Shown: positions 9,720-24,769, counted from the stretch's first letter. The stretch is 64,000 bases of DNA from Zygaena filipendulae (GCA_907165275.2 OU015649.1:7408001-7472000); one strand, 5' to 3'. Numbers and translations are program-made. Notes: generated from the sequence alone by a model not told the origin.

Positions 9720-9975
9720 ACTATTCGTATGTATATTTTTCTTCTACTAATTAGCAATAACATTTTTATTTATATTTTATTTGTATTTTTAGTATCCTAT
9801 TTTGGTGTATTATAAGTATTGAATTTTATTTACTCCCCTGAACCTTTTCCTGGTCTCCTTTTCCAAATTCCGTGTTCAAATCTTTTTTTCTTCACAAGTT
9901 TCTCCGTTTTTAATAAAAACGAAAAACACGACACTGGCAAATGCACTAAGTGCGAAGTCCATTAAGAAAAAAAAA
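7642..9975 (+). mobile_element. 5'-truncated non-LTR retrotransposon with RNase H
   Basis: It begins abruptly at the end of the dispersed repeat. It contains the RT and RNase H part of a non-LTR pol frame, a ~250-bp 3' UTR and an A9 tract at 9967-9975. ORF1, the endonuclease and the N-terminal part of RT are missing, as expected of 5' truncation. RNase H points to the I/LOA-like groups (inference). No flanking duplication could be fixed. Confidence 0.85.
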
Positions 9976-13396
<3,421 letters not shown>

Positions 13397-13404
<8 letters not shown>

Positions 13405-13684
13405 AATTTGACACAATTTGGTTATTTGTTTGAATTTTCATGTTTTCTATGTTATCTATAAGCTTCTTGTTAAGGACTTCCAATTTTTCATTTATTGCAA
13501 CTTGTTGTATCATCTCCTTTTCCAACATCTTAAAATTTAAATGACAGCTAAATGACTTAGGTAGTACTTCGTTTCCAGATAATTTGATATAGTTATCTTT
13601 TATGTTAAGATCGGTTAAATCTTCCAATATCCATTGCTGAGATGGTAACTTAGGTTGCACATATTGATATTTATTTGCATCCAT
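13397..13684 (-). CDS. Small protein of unknown function (95 aa)
   Basis: An uninterrupted frame from ATG at 13684 to TAA at 13397. I do not recognise the family. The protein has a polar N-terminus with PKLP and WILEDL, then an acidic/amphipathic stretch and a C-terminal half rich in E, K, L, I and N with heptad-like spacing (FKMLEKEMIQQ, EKLEVLNKKLIDN), so a short coiled coil is likely. No membrane segment or signal peptide. It converges with Dus2 and shares 8 coding bases with it. The most likely poly(A) signal (TTTATT on the plus strand near 13342) would put its 3' UTR inside the last Dus2 exon. Low sequence complexity leaves some doubt, but the codon pattern, position and lack of introns fit a small single-exon gene or a last exon. 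Confidence 0.6.
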
Positions 13685-13715
13685 TTAGACCGTATGAGAC
13701 CGTAGGTAGAGGCAC

Positions 13716-13795
13716 TGAGCAGAGAGAAGGTAATCACTACGTTTGCACTGAGCAAATAATCACTACGTTATAAGCAGAGAGAAGGTAATCACTAA
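13716..13795. repeat. Repeats of GAGAGAAGGTAATCACTA
   Basis: The phrase AGAGAAGGTAATCACTA occurs at about 13721 and 13779, in shortened form at about 13757, and again at about 15461. It sits between the small minus-strand gene and the Harbinger-like element, so it may be part of that gene's promoter or the edge of an older insertion. Confidence 0.5.
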
Positions 13796-14578
13796 AGCGC
13801 GCTCCACATTCGCGCGCGATTCGCGGCGCGAACCACGCAAGAACTCCCAAGGTTCCACATTCATCGACATTCGCGCCAGATCCGCAGTATACAAAGATGG
13901 ACGTCGAAGTTGCTGCTGCGGGGATACTTTGCGTATTATAGTTACGCTTATATTAAACATTAGAAAGTAATAAAAACAAGTGGAGAAAATGTATGCCCTA
14001 AAAAAGAATCCATTATGTCCTAGGCAAACCAAATGGGCTAATATATGCTCCCGATTTTATAGATTTATTGACCTTCATCCTATTAACCCCTATAACTATA
14101 CATCAAGGAATCTTTATTTATTTTTTTATTCATCCACCGGTATTCGCATAATGCTACTTATTCGCATCCATACATCGCAATTTTAAATTTTATTTTCGTA
14201 ATCCTTTAATTTGGTATTCCACAACATGGGTTAAGATTTCAGCTTGAAAGCATTCTAAAAATGCTAGTTCTAGTTGGTTACAATTTGTCGCCATTTTCAA
14301 AGCATAAATTACACACGACTAACACCTAGACAGAATATCATTGACACAACCGCTCGCCGTACTCAACTCGACACGACTGAGCCGCATGCGAGTGTGGAGC
14401 CTAGGCGCTTTCGCGGCATGTTCGCGGCTTGCGAACCCTTTGTCGCGGGACAAAAAACCGACAATTTTCGGGGAACGAGGCGCGAACGCGGCGCGAAGCC
14501 GCGAATCGGTTCCACACTCATGGTTCGCGGGTGTTTCGCGGCTTCGCGCGCGAACCGCGCGCGAATGTGGAGAGCGCT
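13796..14578. mobile_element. PIF/Harbinger-like non-autonomous DNA transposon
   Basis: A 783-bp element with inverted ends AGCGC(G/T)CTCCACATTCG continuing into GC-rich CGCGCG/TTCGCG sequence for about 35 bp, flanked by TAA (13793-13795 and 14579-14581). A 3-bp TWA target and GC-rich ends fit PIF/Harbinger. Further GTGTGGA and TTCGCGG motifs in direct and inverted order (for example 14393-14420 and 14470-14520) suggest sub-terminal repeats. The overlapping frames on both strands at 14274-14666 have repetitive composition and no transposase domain. Confidence 0.65.
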
Positions 14579-16164
14579 TAAGAGTAGGCACTTCTTTAGT
14601 TCCATACTAATCGCTGAACCGATCTATGACAGCATTTTGTGCCAACCATACCAATGCAATGTATGATGCGGTCATCCGATTCATCCGTCATAGAAATTTG
14701 GTTAAGTATTCCAAAGTTGGTCAAGGAGTTCGCGCATAAATCCATAGTAACTTTTGGTTCAAGGGAGTGTCGCTGGCCCACAAATTAACTAGACTTATAT
14801 AACAAAATCAAATCGTCGCAAGAATCACAAAAACTCGAAAATCCGCAAGTCCGGGGCCAAAGAAGAAAAAAAAAAAAAAGAAACTAGACTTACGTAGATA
14901 GACTTATGTCTAAAGACGCTGGCCTAGGTAGACCACAAATTAACTAGACATATGAGGTAGACGGAGAATGAAATCAACCGGTTAATGCACGTCTCGCGCT
15001 TGCAATGCGTACGGTGAGAGGACATTCTGACTTGGTCCGCTGTATTAATAAAAATAACTATAAAACCAAATTAAAATCTTATTTTATAAATAACTTATAG
15101 AATATAATATAGTAATATAGATGTTGGTTTGAGATTGCACGCGAATGTTTCAGGTTTGTTTGTATGTATAGATGTTTAGATCGTATGATCGTAGATGTAT
15201 AATTATTAATGGATGTACGGATTGTTAACGCATACCTTACCTTCTCTCTGCGCATACCCACCGATAACGTAGTATATGAATAATTAATAGAAATAGCACT
15301 ATTTGTACAAACCTCTGTGGTTTCTTATGCTATTTTATGTCAACCATAAATTATATTTTATTGTAAAATTGGTAAATAAATAAAAAATAAAAAAAAGTGA
15401 CTGAAATAACGAAGACTACACGTGACGCGTGTGTGTTCGGTACGGCTTTCACCATGGCCAGAGAGAAGGTAATCACTACACCATGGCTTTCACCGACATA
15501 TGTAGTTAATTTGTGCTTTCACCCTTCAACCAAAGAGTATATAACCACTACGATATTACGGTAAGCATGGAAACGTCACATAAAAAACCGTCCAAATAAA
15601 TGACTTAACCGCCATCTTTCATTCCCGCCAAAAAACTCATCCATTACCTACTGTGTAGTGCTCCACTGTGTTGCTTCAATTTATTTCTCACGACATCTAT
15701 TTCAACTGCATTCAACTTGTGTTCCTGGGAGTTGCTAGATGGCGCAGAAGTTATAAATTCAATTGTAGCGTTTGCGTACCTACATGTGAGTTTGTTTTCA
15801 CGCCTTAACTACTCAACCGATCAACATGAAATTTTGTGTACCTACATACTGTCGTTGTCAGACAGTTGTAAGCTGGTCTAAAAACCAGGTAAACTGCGTT
15901 AGATAAAGTTGCCTTATCTAGATAAAGCCTGCCAATTTTATATTTTAAGGTAGGTAGGTACTTTTGCAAGACTTTTTGTAAGCTAGTACCTAGCTTAAAA
16001 AAGGAGATAGGTACCTACTATGGGAATTGTCGCAGATTATGTTCAGTTTTTGCCTATAGAAGGTATGCTTTTAAGTAGTGGCCGACGAAAACAGAATTTT
16101 CAACCGAAATCGAAACCGATCTTTCAGTTAATTAATATAATATACTAGTAGTAGTACTATACTA
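14579..16164. other. Gene-free stretch with repeat fragments
   Basis: CACAAATTAACTAGAC occurs at about 14779 and 14935, and its complement near 10015 and 15505, next to ACTTATGTCTAAAG at 14910. A1x tract at 14867-14880. TTAATTTGTG and the AGAGAAGGTAATCACTA phrase recur at 15460-15520. 15250-15400 ends in an A-rich tail like a retroelement 3' end. A SINE-like fragment begins at about 15785 (CACGCCTTAACTACTC). No gene seen. Confidence 0.45.
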
Positions 16165-16395
16165 GTTGTACCCCGCGGTTTCACTCGCGTTAATTTCAGA
16201 GTTCCCGCGGGAATTCCGGGATAAAAAGTACCCTATGTGTTAATCTGATGTATAAGCTATATTATTGTAAAGTTTCATTTAAATCCATTCAGTAGTTTTT
16301 GCGTGAAAGAGTAACAAACATCCATCCATCCATCCATCCATACATTCTTACAAACTTTCGCGTTTATAATATTATATTAGTAGGACTAGTAGTTT
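16165..16395 (+). repeat. SINE-like repeat (GGAATTCCGGGATAAAAAG family)
   Basis: Starts ACCCCGCGGTTTCACTCGCG, passes GGAATTCCGGGATAAAAAG and TTTTTGCGTGAAAGAGTAAC, then a CATC microsatellite, and ends TTTATAATATTATATTAGTA. About 20 partial copies occur in both orientations across the window; this one is among the most complete. Confidence 0.8.
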
Positions 16396-17096
16396 CGGCA
16401 ATAAAGAGAAAAGATTTGACGTTTGTTTGTTACGATTTAACTTATAAACTACTGAACTACAAAATATCAACAGGCATTTTCTTTCGTTTTACAGGATGGA
16501 AACGTGTCCGGACGATTGTTTCGATATAATTTTAAAGATATTGCAGCAAAGCTTATGGAAGTAGGTAAGTACCTACCTACCATTTAGAAAAAGTACAGGC
16601 ATATTTTTCTATAGTTTTCCCAGAAAGAAAAATTGCAATAAGTGCCTTGCTTACTTACATACCTAACTTATTGGTAAGTAGATATTACAAGTTACACAAC
16701 ATCTAGGCCTACATGTAATTTGGTTTTATTTTTAGGTATGTAGGTACAGCGCCCATGGAACGAAGGCCAAACGCAATGTAGTCGCGGTTACGACAGGAAA
16801 CCGCAAACGATCCACCTAAATAACTACAACGTGTAGGTATATTATCTACCGGACTCAGGACGACGTCTGACGATATCAACTAATCCAGCCTTTGTTCTTG
16901 TACAGTCTTTATAACCAAAGAGTTTTACAATTAACGAAGTAGGTATCGTTTCTAAATTAACGACTTGCGTTAATTTCAGAAATTAAACAAAACTAGTTTT
17001 ATAATTTTTTTTTACTTATTAGATAAATATATAGATAACTCTTTATTAAAAGACTATAAGAAATAAACAATTAAAAAATAGTATATTTCATTATAA
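16396..17096. other. Gene-free stretch
   Basis: AT-rich with GGTA/CCTA tracts. A GC-richer patch at 16745-16815 has no open frame. Nothing else seen. Confidence 0.45.
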
Positions 17097-17206
17097 GTGC
17101 GGAAAGCCTGTCATTGCAAAGAGTTCCGACATATGTCTACCCGAGCCGAGGCGCAGCCGAAGGTGAGGGTTGACAGTCGGAACTAGTTGCAATGACGGTT
17201 CCGCAC
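17097..17206. mobile_element. 110-bp foldback element
   Basis: Outer arms GTGCGGAAAGCCTGTCATTG and, inverted, CAATGACGGTTCCGCAC, plus inner arms AGTTCCGAC and GTCGGAACT, around a GC-rich centre with ACCCGAGCC. No coding capacity. Classic miniature foldback architecture; the superfamily was not determined. Confidence 0.65.
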
Positions 17207-17222
17207 GTGTACTGAACAACTA

Positions 17223-17516
17223 TTTTTAATACAGTTGCGAAAAAAATGAAGAAATTTAATAAAATATCAAAAACACAACAAAGTCAACTAAGTTCCAACT
17301 GTGATCAAGAGATGGCGCTAGTCGTATTAGTAATACGAAACGTACGTCTCGCAATGCAAAAAAGTGTGTCAAAGTCGTGTCGCCATTTGACAGTTGGCAA
17401 AGAGAACGCACGAGTTCGGGAAAGGTAAACAAAAAGCTCGAGTATGTAATAGCCCACATCCCGAACGCTAAACGTCCCTGCAATACGCCACTTTTTGAGC
17501 AACTGTATTAAAAACC
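17223..17516. mobile_element. MITE with TTTTTAATACAGTTGC ends
   Basis: Left end TTTTTAATACAGTTGC at 17223 and its exact complement at about 17500-17516, each followed internally by an A-rich then TG-containing segment. About 294 bp. Internal frames on both strands (for example 17246-17428) are short and featureless. I recall this end sequence as frequent in lepidopteran DNA, but that was not searched. Confidence 0.65.
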
Positions 17517-17945
17517 ATTTTACAATGAAGTGTGACAATAGGCGGTCTTATCGCTGAGAGCGATACCTATTATTGTAGCGTACCTACCTACCTACCTACT
17601 ATTAAACTAAAATAATTTTCTTATTTAAAAAAAAATAGGTGCATGTCCCCTGTCACTCTAGATTTGGTAGAATATAAGAAGATAAATCGTATCATAACAT
17701 AAAGTTTCGTATTAACATTTTTAATAATTGAGAATAATGATCTCTTGGTAGGTACGTACCTACCTACATAATATTATTATTTTCATCAATACAGTCTCAA
17801 ATTTTATCGTCTACACAATTTTTCGAGTTTCAACAGATTCAGTGAGGTTTTTACAACTAAGCAATTAAAAATATGCCGAGAATTTTATTTATCATTTATC
17901 TGGTATAATTCAAACCCAAGTTATAACGGTTCAAAAAAACGACGA
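17517..17945. other. Gene-free stretch
   Basis: AT-rich with CCTA tracts at 17580-17600 and 17755-17765. Nothing recognised. Confidence 0.4.
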
Positions 17946-18022
17946 AGCACTTCCAGAAAAGGTAGGGTGCCCCTGCGCTTTGGCTCGTCTTGGCAGGGGC
18001 ACTACCATGCCCCCAGAACTAA
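17946..18022 (+). repeat. CAGAAAAGGG hairpin repeat, copy 2
   Basis: Contains a perfect 10-bp stem GTGCCCCTGC / GCAGGGGCAC around GCTTTGGCTCGTCTTG, then ACTACCATGCCCCCAG. Relatives at 12665 and 24245. Confidence 0.6.
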
Positions 18023-18454
18023 AACTAGATACATCAAAAGAGAATAATATAATCACTACCTGTATTATTCCATAGGTAGATACGTGCTCTATCTCTGAAT
18101 AAATCACCTTTAACATGATATTATAGGTATAGTAATCTACGCCTGTACCTACCTACTTGCTGTCTCTTTATTGAAAGCAAAAACTTCTTATCTTATATTA
18201 GTATCAAAACTTCTTGTTCGATGACAGAGTGATGAAGCGTTACACATAATATACATAGGAAATGAATCTGTGTGTGGTCCGCATCATTCCATGTCTTCCT
18301 TTGTACCGGCAGACGCGGACGACGCGGTAGTGTAGGATTTCTATATGGTACCGTCAGAGATTATTCTCTTATCATTGGGTACTGTATTACCGTAAGAAAA
18401 AGAGTACAAATATGACGAATATTATTGGATATTGGAATAATATATCTTACTGTA
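18023..18454. other. Gene-free stretch
   Basis: No open frame of interest. A GC-rich patch at 18310-18335 (GCAGACGCGGACGACGCGG) stands out but has no protein or RNA character that I can name. Confidence 0.4.
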
Positions 18455-19345
18455 GCTGTTTCCCGTAGCTTCATCCGCATTAACTACGAGTAAAACCTCA
18501 AGGATTCCCAAGGATATGGTAGCTCTAATTCAGGGTACACTACCTAACTACATTTCAAATTTCATACAAATCCGTCCAGCCGTTTCAGCCTAAAGGCGTA
18601 CCTAACAAACATACTAACTCACACACACAAACGCCCGCATTTATTGGCATATTTGTAACATTAGTGTGATGTGACTATAGTTCTTGATCTTGCTGAAGGT
18701 TTCACTTGCGTGTTGTAGGGAAGTGGGCTGATGCACAATGAACCGAAAACAATGAAACCAAGCCTGTGTTTTATTCGGAACAGTATTCGTTATCAACCTC
18801 CTCCGAAACGCCTTGACCGATTATTTGGCAGGTCTGAGAATAGGTCGTAGGCTATTTTTTTTTTGGAGAAAATTTTTTTTTGAAGTTCCTGCGGAAATTC
18901 CGAAACTCACATGGGTGAAACCCCAGGACATAGCTAGTCCTTACTAATATTATAAATGCGAAAGTTTGTATGTATGGATGGATGTTTGTTACTCTTTCAC
19001 GCAAAAACTACTGGAGGGATTTAAATGAAACTTTACAAAAATATAGCTTATACATCAGATTAACACATAGGGTACTTTTTATCCCGGAATTCCCGCGGAA
19101 ACTCTGAAATTAACGCGGGTGAAACCGCGGGGCACAACTATTAGAAATATATAAAAATGAATCCCTGTTTCCCTTGGTGACGGCATCACGCGTGAACGGC
19201 TGGACCAATACCTTTAAATTTTGCATACACATTGTCAGAGGTACCTTGCTACAGAAAAAGACATAGGGCACTTTTTGTGCCGTAATTCCCCCAGGAACTC
19301 CGAACTAACGTAGGTGAAAGCGCGGGGAACAGCTTGTGTAAAATA
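18455..19345. repeat. Three SINE-like repeats in a row
   Basis: Copies at about 18455-18665 (plus), 18930-19142 (reverse, beginning CCTTACTAATATTATAAATG) and 19150-19340 (reverse, partial). They share GGAATTCCGCGG-like and GTGAAACCGCGGGGCAC-like segments with the copy at 16165. Confidence 0.75.
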
Positions 19346-21099
19346 AAATCAATATAAATTAATTGTAAATTATTGTTAGGAGAATAATTACCTATATAGA
19401 AATTTAAAATATGGTGGTAGGTAATATGTAGTGGTGAAAATTTTATGTATATTTTGATTTATAAACTTATTCTGTTTATGATGAACGTTATAAGTATGTT
19501 CGAGTTAAACCGCAAAACATAACGTTGAACTCATCGAGGCAGCTTTCTTCGGTTGTCGCGTCGTCGGCTCAACCACAATTTCTTTTGCGGTCCCGCATAA
19601 CAGCGAACCACAGCGAGCAAAACCGTACACCAAATAATAACATTTAAAAAAGTGCCTATATAAGATTTAACCTACAAGATTGATAGCAAGTAGGCATTAT
19701 TTTATCCGCTAGAGTTTTGATTCTCGGTGGGGGTGGATATGCGGGTATACCTAACCGCGGGCAGTGGGCACCAGCGTATAAAATTAATCATTAAAAATAA
19801 TTTGACGTAATATTTATGTATAGATAAGTAGATTTTGCTGAGGCGCTTCGCACGGCTTTGCGTGATTGTATTGACTGTGACAATGGCCTGTCACGATGTG
19901 TCACCGTGCATTGTGTTGAGTATTCAAATGACAAGCAATGCGACACTCGTGCGCCTGCCGAATGGCGGCTCTGCCCGCTCGCCGACGTGAAATGCATACT
20001 TTTCAATTTGACAATTTCAATTTCGATTCAATGAACGCCTCTTCACATCTCCACATGGAGCATCTCATTACCAAAGGGGGTATGTTTCCCATTGCGAATG
20101 TTTACACTTACCAAAGTAATTTGCAGCATGGTCAAAAATTTAAACATGAATGAAATTGCAATTGTGTTTTTATGCATCATGTTGTGATTCATTTCTTTGG
20201 GAAAAAAAGAGTAGATAGGTACCTATGTTTGTAATATCAAAATACAATAACAGCTTTTTACTAAATGGATCTCAAAGTATACTAGTATACGAATTATACG
20301 ATACGATACAGTAAAAAATCCAATTCTAAATTTTTTATCTGTCTGTCTGTTTTTTAGAGCTAAGTAGGTAATCTCCGAAACGGTTACACTGATTTTGACG
20401 GAACTTTCACTAGCAGATACCTGTGATGTTATAAAGAGTACTGTTCTTCAGAGCGTGGTAGAGGTGGGGTAGCGTGGGGGGGGGGGGCTGTGGCCCGCAC
20501 CGGGCGGACTTCAGCAATAAAAAAAAAATTAAAGAAATTTGATTTCCTTCAACGTTTTTTCTGTAAATTTTTCGTTGTGTTAGGTTTTTATTAGTTTTTT
20601 TTACCTCGTACATAACATGTTTTTACTTTTCAGGTTAGTATCTATAGGTACCTACCATTATTCAATGAGTATCTACCATTTTATCATGCGGCATGCATGC
20701 ATGCCCCATTTAGGTAATGCCGCCAAAAATAAGAGGGCGGCAAATTTGGGATCCACACCGGGTGCTAGTGACCTACGTTACGCCACTGAATTTATAAAAT
20801 ATTTACTAAATTATTACTTCAATACTAAAACATTACTGATATTATGACAGGAAAAGTTCGTGTGTATGTAGGGGAGTTCCTAATCGCTGGGACTGCTGAG
20901 TGCTGATCCAGTTTAAAAAAATTTGCACTTATATAGGATAGTTTTATCCTGGAACAAAGCGTTCCCGGGGCAGTCTGAAATTGTAGATAAAGTGAAAGGG
21001 ACTATATAATCAAAGGTGAAAGTGTAGACAAAGAACAGTTACGAGTAATTTAGGTCTTGGAATGATGGACTGGTGAGTGGTGACATTGCTGAGAGCAGA
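19346..21099. other. Gene-free stretch with GC-rich patches
   Basis: Patches at 19510-19625 and 19840-20110 are less AT-rich than their surroundings and free of known repeats; the opposing 71-codon frames at 19791-20006 and 19938-20153 show no domain. A G10 run lies at about 20477. At 20690-20795 a fragment ends in GGTGCTAGTGACCTACGTTA, a repeat-like tail. No gene supported. Confidence 0.4.
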
Positions 21100-22085
21100 C
21101 CGCTAGTTTTAATTACGACTAAAATGTATGGGCGACCGAGCTTCGCTCGTAGCACCACCTGTCGTTGAGTAGAAAAGCAGTAGATACCAAACACTCATTT
21201 TTCATTGCCTGAAAAGGCGGACAAAACGTTTTCTAAAAATTAAACCTATAGTTAGATCGATTTGCTCCAGAAACTGCATACTGCATCATGAAAATCGTTG
21301 GAGCCGTTTCCGAGATTCATATTATATACATATATATATAATAAATAGGTACTAATAATAATAAATAATAATAATACGCACGCATAAGATTACATTTACA
21401 GACTAACTGTAGTAGTATAAATATTACGATCAATTTTATTCCTTATTAGCTGGTCCTCCCGGCTGCACCCATGTTAATTACGGAGTTCCCGCGAGAATTC
21501 CGGGATATAATTACGCTATGCAAAATTTCGTGGTGATCGTTTGAGTCTTTAACACATGAAAACGTAACAACGTACCTACCTATTTGTTCCGACGCTTCCG
21601 TCGTTATATATCTACCTATATTATGACTTAAAGCAATTTTGACAAATTTACAACCCTCCTCATGAATCACTCTATCTATTGATGAAAACCGCATGAAAAT
21701 CCGTTCAGTCGTTTTTAAGTTTATGGCGAACAGACAGACAGACGCGCGGCGGAGGACTTTGTTTTATAACATGTAACTTGTAAGGATTCTGTTGCCTCAC
21801 TAGTCTGCAGTAGGTAGGTACTTATTGTTAGTATAGAAGGGTAACGTTAAACGTGTAATTCTAATAATTCTATATTATGCTTACTATCAAGAATACGAAA
21901 GTGAGTTTGTTTGTTTGTTACGCTTTACACCTCAACGGTTTAACGGATCATTATGAAATTAATCGTACTTACACGTTGTCTGTGGTAGGTACAGAAAAAG
22001 ACATACACACTTTTATTTGGGGATTCCCGCGAGAACTGCGAAATTACCGCTGGTAAAACCGCGGGGAACAGCTAGTAGTAAAATA
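21100..22085. repeat. Cluster of SINE-like / RTE-like repeats
   Basis: About 21110-21340 has GCGACCGAGCTTCGCTCGTA and a GTTTCCGAGATTC tail ending in (TA)n, like lepidopteran RTE-type short repeats. About 21440-21780 and 21885-22083 are further copies of the GGAATTCCG family in reverse orientation. 21446-21694 on the minus strand is a repeat-derived frame, not a gene. Confidence 0.6.
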
Positions 22086-22677
22086 AAATAGTACCTACTA
22101 TACTTATCTATCTTAAATGTTTATCAATCGCCAAAACAAAACGAGAACGTATACCTACAGAAGAGATTTAAATCGTTTTTGTACACCGTTAGAACACGAC
22201 GCGTGCCGGAACATAATCAGTTGATCTCATAAATAAATTGAGAGCTTTGTGTAGAAAAACAAAAGGGGGTTAAGTTATTAACGTATGAGAAGGGCGCTGG
22301 CTGTCAGTGTCGTGTCGTGTCGCGACGGCGCGCGGCGCGCGGGTGGCGGCAGGCGGCAGGCTGGGCTGTAGATTAATTGCTTCCAAAGACAGATGCTTCT
22401 AACTTCTAAGAAACATTCAGTCTATCATTTTATTATAAAAACGCTTAATGTACCGTTCTTTTATTTAAAAATTCAAATTGCATTCTGGAATCTTCAAAAT
22501 ATCACAAATTAAATCGGCAACTTTAATTTTGTGCCTATACCTATATGACAATTTTTCGCAAAATAATAATAATTAAGCAAGTAATCTTAGTGAAACGAAT
22601 TTGGAGTAATCCTAAGTACTTAGATAAACTTTGTACAATTTGATGTTAACAATTTACTACGAAAGAGTCTACTAATT
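22086..22677. other. Gene-free stretch with a GC-rich island
   Basis: A GC-rich block at 22295-22372 (GTGTCGTGTCGTGTCGCGAC, then CGGCGCGCGG) stands in AT-rich DNA. It has no open frame and may be regulatory or a tiny CpG-rich remnant. Confidence 0.35.
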
Positions 22678-22956
22678 TTATTTAAAACGGAATGATTTAT
22701 GTTTTACGGCGACAGGAACCAACTGCTCCAGTTGTTCAAAGAATTTACGAGCGAGCCCGTACACGGCAAATACATTTGTTAATAGACACATTAGCAGCAC
22801 GGCTGTTAAAATTAAATGGTGAACGCTCAGCCATTTATATCTGTTAATTGCCGACATATTGTCGACAAAAGTTGTTTGTATTCTTTTTTGACTATTACGA
22901 TGACGATTACAAATAAACATTGTATAAAATAAATAGTTTCTATTCAATTTATCCAC
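22678..22956 (-). CDS. Possible small single-pass membrane protein
   Basis: A 92-codon minus-strand frame. An internal ATG at 22857 in good context (GACAATATG) would give 59 residues: a short polar start, one strong hydrophobic segment of about 20 residues (LILTAVLLMCLL... to VYGLA), then an amphipathic FFEQLEQLVPVAV and a basic tail. The stop is followed at once by ATAAAAT, close to a poly(A) signal. Codons use C/G third positions more than the neighbouring DNA. I do not recognise the family. It could be a real micropeptide, part of a larger spliced gene, or chance. Confidence 0.35.
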   Translation of the reverse strand: MDKLNRNYLFYTMFICNRHRNSQKRIQTTFVDNMSAINRYKWLSVHHLILTAVLLMCLLTNVFAVYGLARKFFEQLEQLVPVAVKHKSFRFK

Positions 22957-24240
22957 CTATACATATAGATACCTACCTACCTATTACAATACCTACCTAA
23001 ACCTATTAATAAAATAAAACATACATACAATCGTATGTATAACCTCCTACTTTTTGGAAGTCGGTTAATTAACATAAATGGTTTAAAGATTATCTGAAAT
23101 CCCAGCGTGTATGTACCGTACCTACCAATGGCATAATATTATATCCATTAAAACTGACAATATTGAATGTTTCCTTTTTACCTATAGGCTATAGCCAGTT
23201 TAACTCTACCTATATCTATACTTAGGTAGTGTACTACATGTAAAATTGTCTGATTGCGAAAATACTTACGAGTACCTATATACCAAGCTTTGTGGTACCT
23301 GGAACATAGAGAGAAGTGAAATGTAAATTAAAAAACAACAACAATGATGTGTGTGCAATTAGCATAATGGCAACGTGCTGTTGCTATTGTTTTAGTTGAT
23401 TGTGTATGAAGGAGCGCGAGCGTCGCTAACGAGCGCCGAGTGGCGCGTGCGCTGTCGTGCGCCGGCGGTGGTGCTGCGCCCCGGGGTTTTGTTTGTTTTA
23501 ACTAATTAATTAAGTAATATTATGCCATTCCATTCTAATACCTATCTATCATTAGAGATGTAGCAAAACAAATCATCAGACGATAAATATGTTTGCAGTA
23601 TCTACCAAAGGGCATGTGTGGTCTCTATCACCCATCACCTACTTATATATAGGCAACATAACACTGCAGCGTTCCTTAGAACTAGAACAACAAGAAAAGA
23701 AGATTTCTTCAGAAGCGTCTCTAGCCCATGTAGCGCCCGTGTGCAAACGTTACCCTAGCGCCCCCTAGTAAGTAAATATAAGAAGAGCTGCAAATGTTGT
23801 ACAAAATGTATGCAAAGCGGCGCTCTTTTTAGTTGGTCATTGAAAGTGCCGCAGCCGGCCAACGCGCGCGCCGAGTTCGACTCCGCAGCGAGGCTCGGCG
23901 CCCCCAGGAGCGCTGCGCCCCCAGGAGCGCTGCGCCCGCGTGCAACGCACACCCTGCACCATAGGTAAAGACGCCTCTGCTTCTTATGTACTTCCTAAGA
24001 GACTTCGCCTGACTAATTAACTTAGGCTGACCATCACCAGCTAATTGGTATAAGAGATGCCTTGGCCTTAAGTTGGAAGAACAAAATTAATGCATACCGG
24101 TGCAGATGCAGACGTGGTTACTCTCTTTTTAAAGACAATTTTGACAGGGGTACAGACTTATAAACATGACGCTCCATTAAAATAAATAGTAAGTATGGTT
24201 ATACCTATATGATAGCTAATGGATTAATGGATTATGTTCT
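22957..24240. other. Gene-free stretch with GC-rich islands
   Basis: 23040-23068 carries the complement of the ACCGACTTCC repeat end. GC-rich islands lie at 23410-23490 and 23845-23960. The latter contains the tandem phrase GCGCCCCCAGGAGCGCT and ends CACCATAGGTAAAG, which could be mistaken for a splice donor. No supported exon. Confidence 0.4.
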
Positions 24241-24345
24241 TCGTCATAGTTTGTATCTGGGGGCACGGTAGTGCCCTCGCAAAATCAAGTCAAAGGAAAG
24301 AGACATTACCTCCCTTTTCTGAATTTCATCGTATTTTCGAACCGA
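24241..24345 (-). repeat. CAGAAAAGGG hairpin repeat, copy 3
   Basis: Read on the minus strand: CAGAAAAGGGAGGTAATG, CCTTTGACTTG, GAGGGCACTACCGTGCCCCC. Same family as 12665 and 17946. Confidence 0.6.
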
Positions 24346-24511
24346 CATTTAATATAGATTCAGTCCAGATGATGCCAAAAAACTCCTTTTCAGGATAAGA
24401 TGTTCTCGGCATACCTACTTATCTTATTAATTATATCAATCATCTATATTGTATGGTTTCATATTTATTGATATCTGAAATATTTCAATTGGCTACTTGA
24501 TTACATTTTTT

Positions 24512-24769
24512 TTAGCCCGTCATTAGTAAAAAATATTGGACACGTATTTTTTCTTTTTTTACGTAATCAAAAAGTAACGGCGATACATTGAGTTGAAATT
24601 TTGCGTGAAGTCACAACCCGGTGCAGTTTGTATGGGGCTTATACTGAATAATGACGTCACGAGTCCCCCATCTTAAACTTTTGCGCTTTATCTAAGATTA
24701 TTTTCATTAATTTGAAAAATCAAAAAATACGTGTCCATTATTTTTTTATTTTCTAACTAACGGACTAAT
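24512..24769. mobile_element. 258-bp MITE with ~40-bp inverted ends
   Basis: Left end TTAGCCCGTCATTAG followed by GGACACGTATTTTTT; right end reads in reverse TTAGTCCGTTAGTTAG followed by GGACACGTATTTTTT. The centre holds TGACGTCACGAGTC, a CRE-like palindrome. No frame. The target may be TA or TTA (not resolved). Confidence 0.65.

Noticed and set aside
14274..14666. Overlapping frames of 80-130 codons, Arg/Ala-rich
   Set aside because: They fall in the CpG-rich end of the Harbinger-like element, are open in four frames at once and are repetitive.
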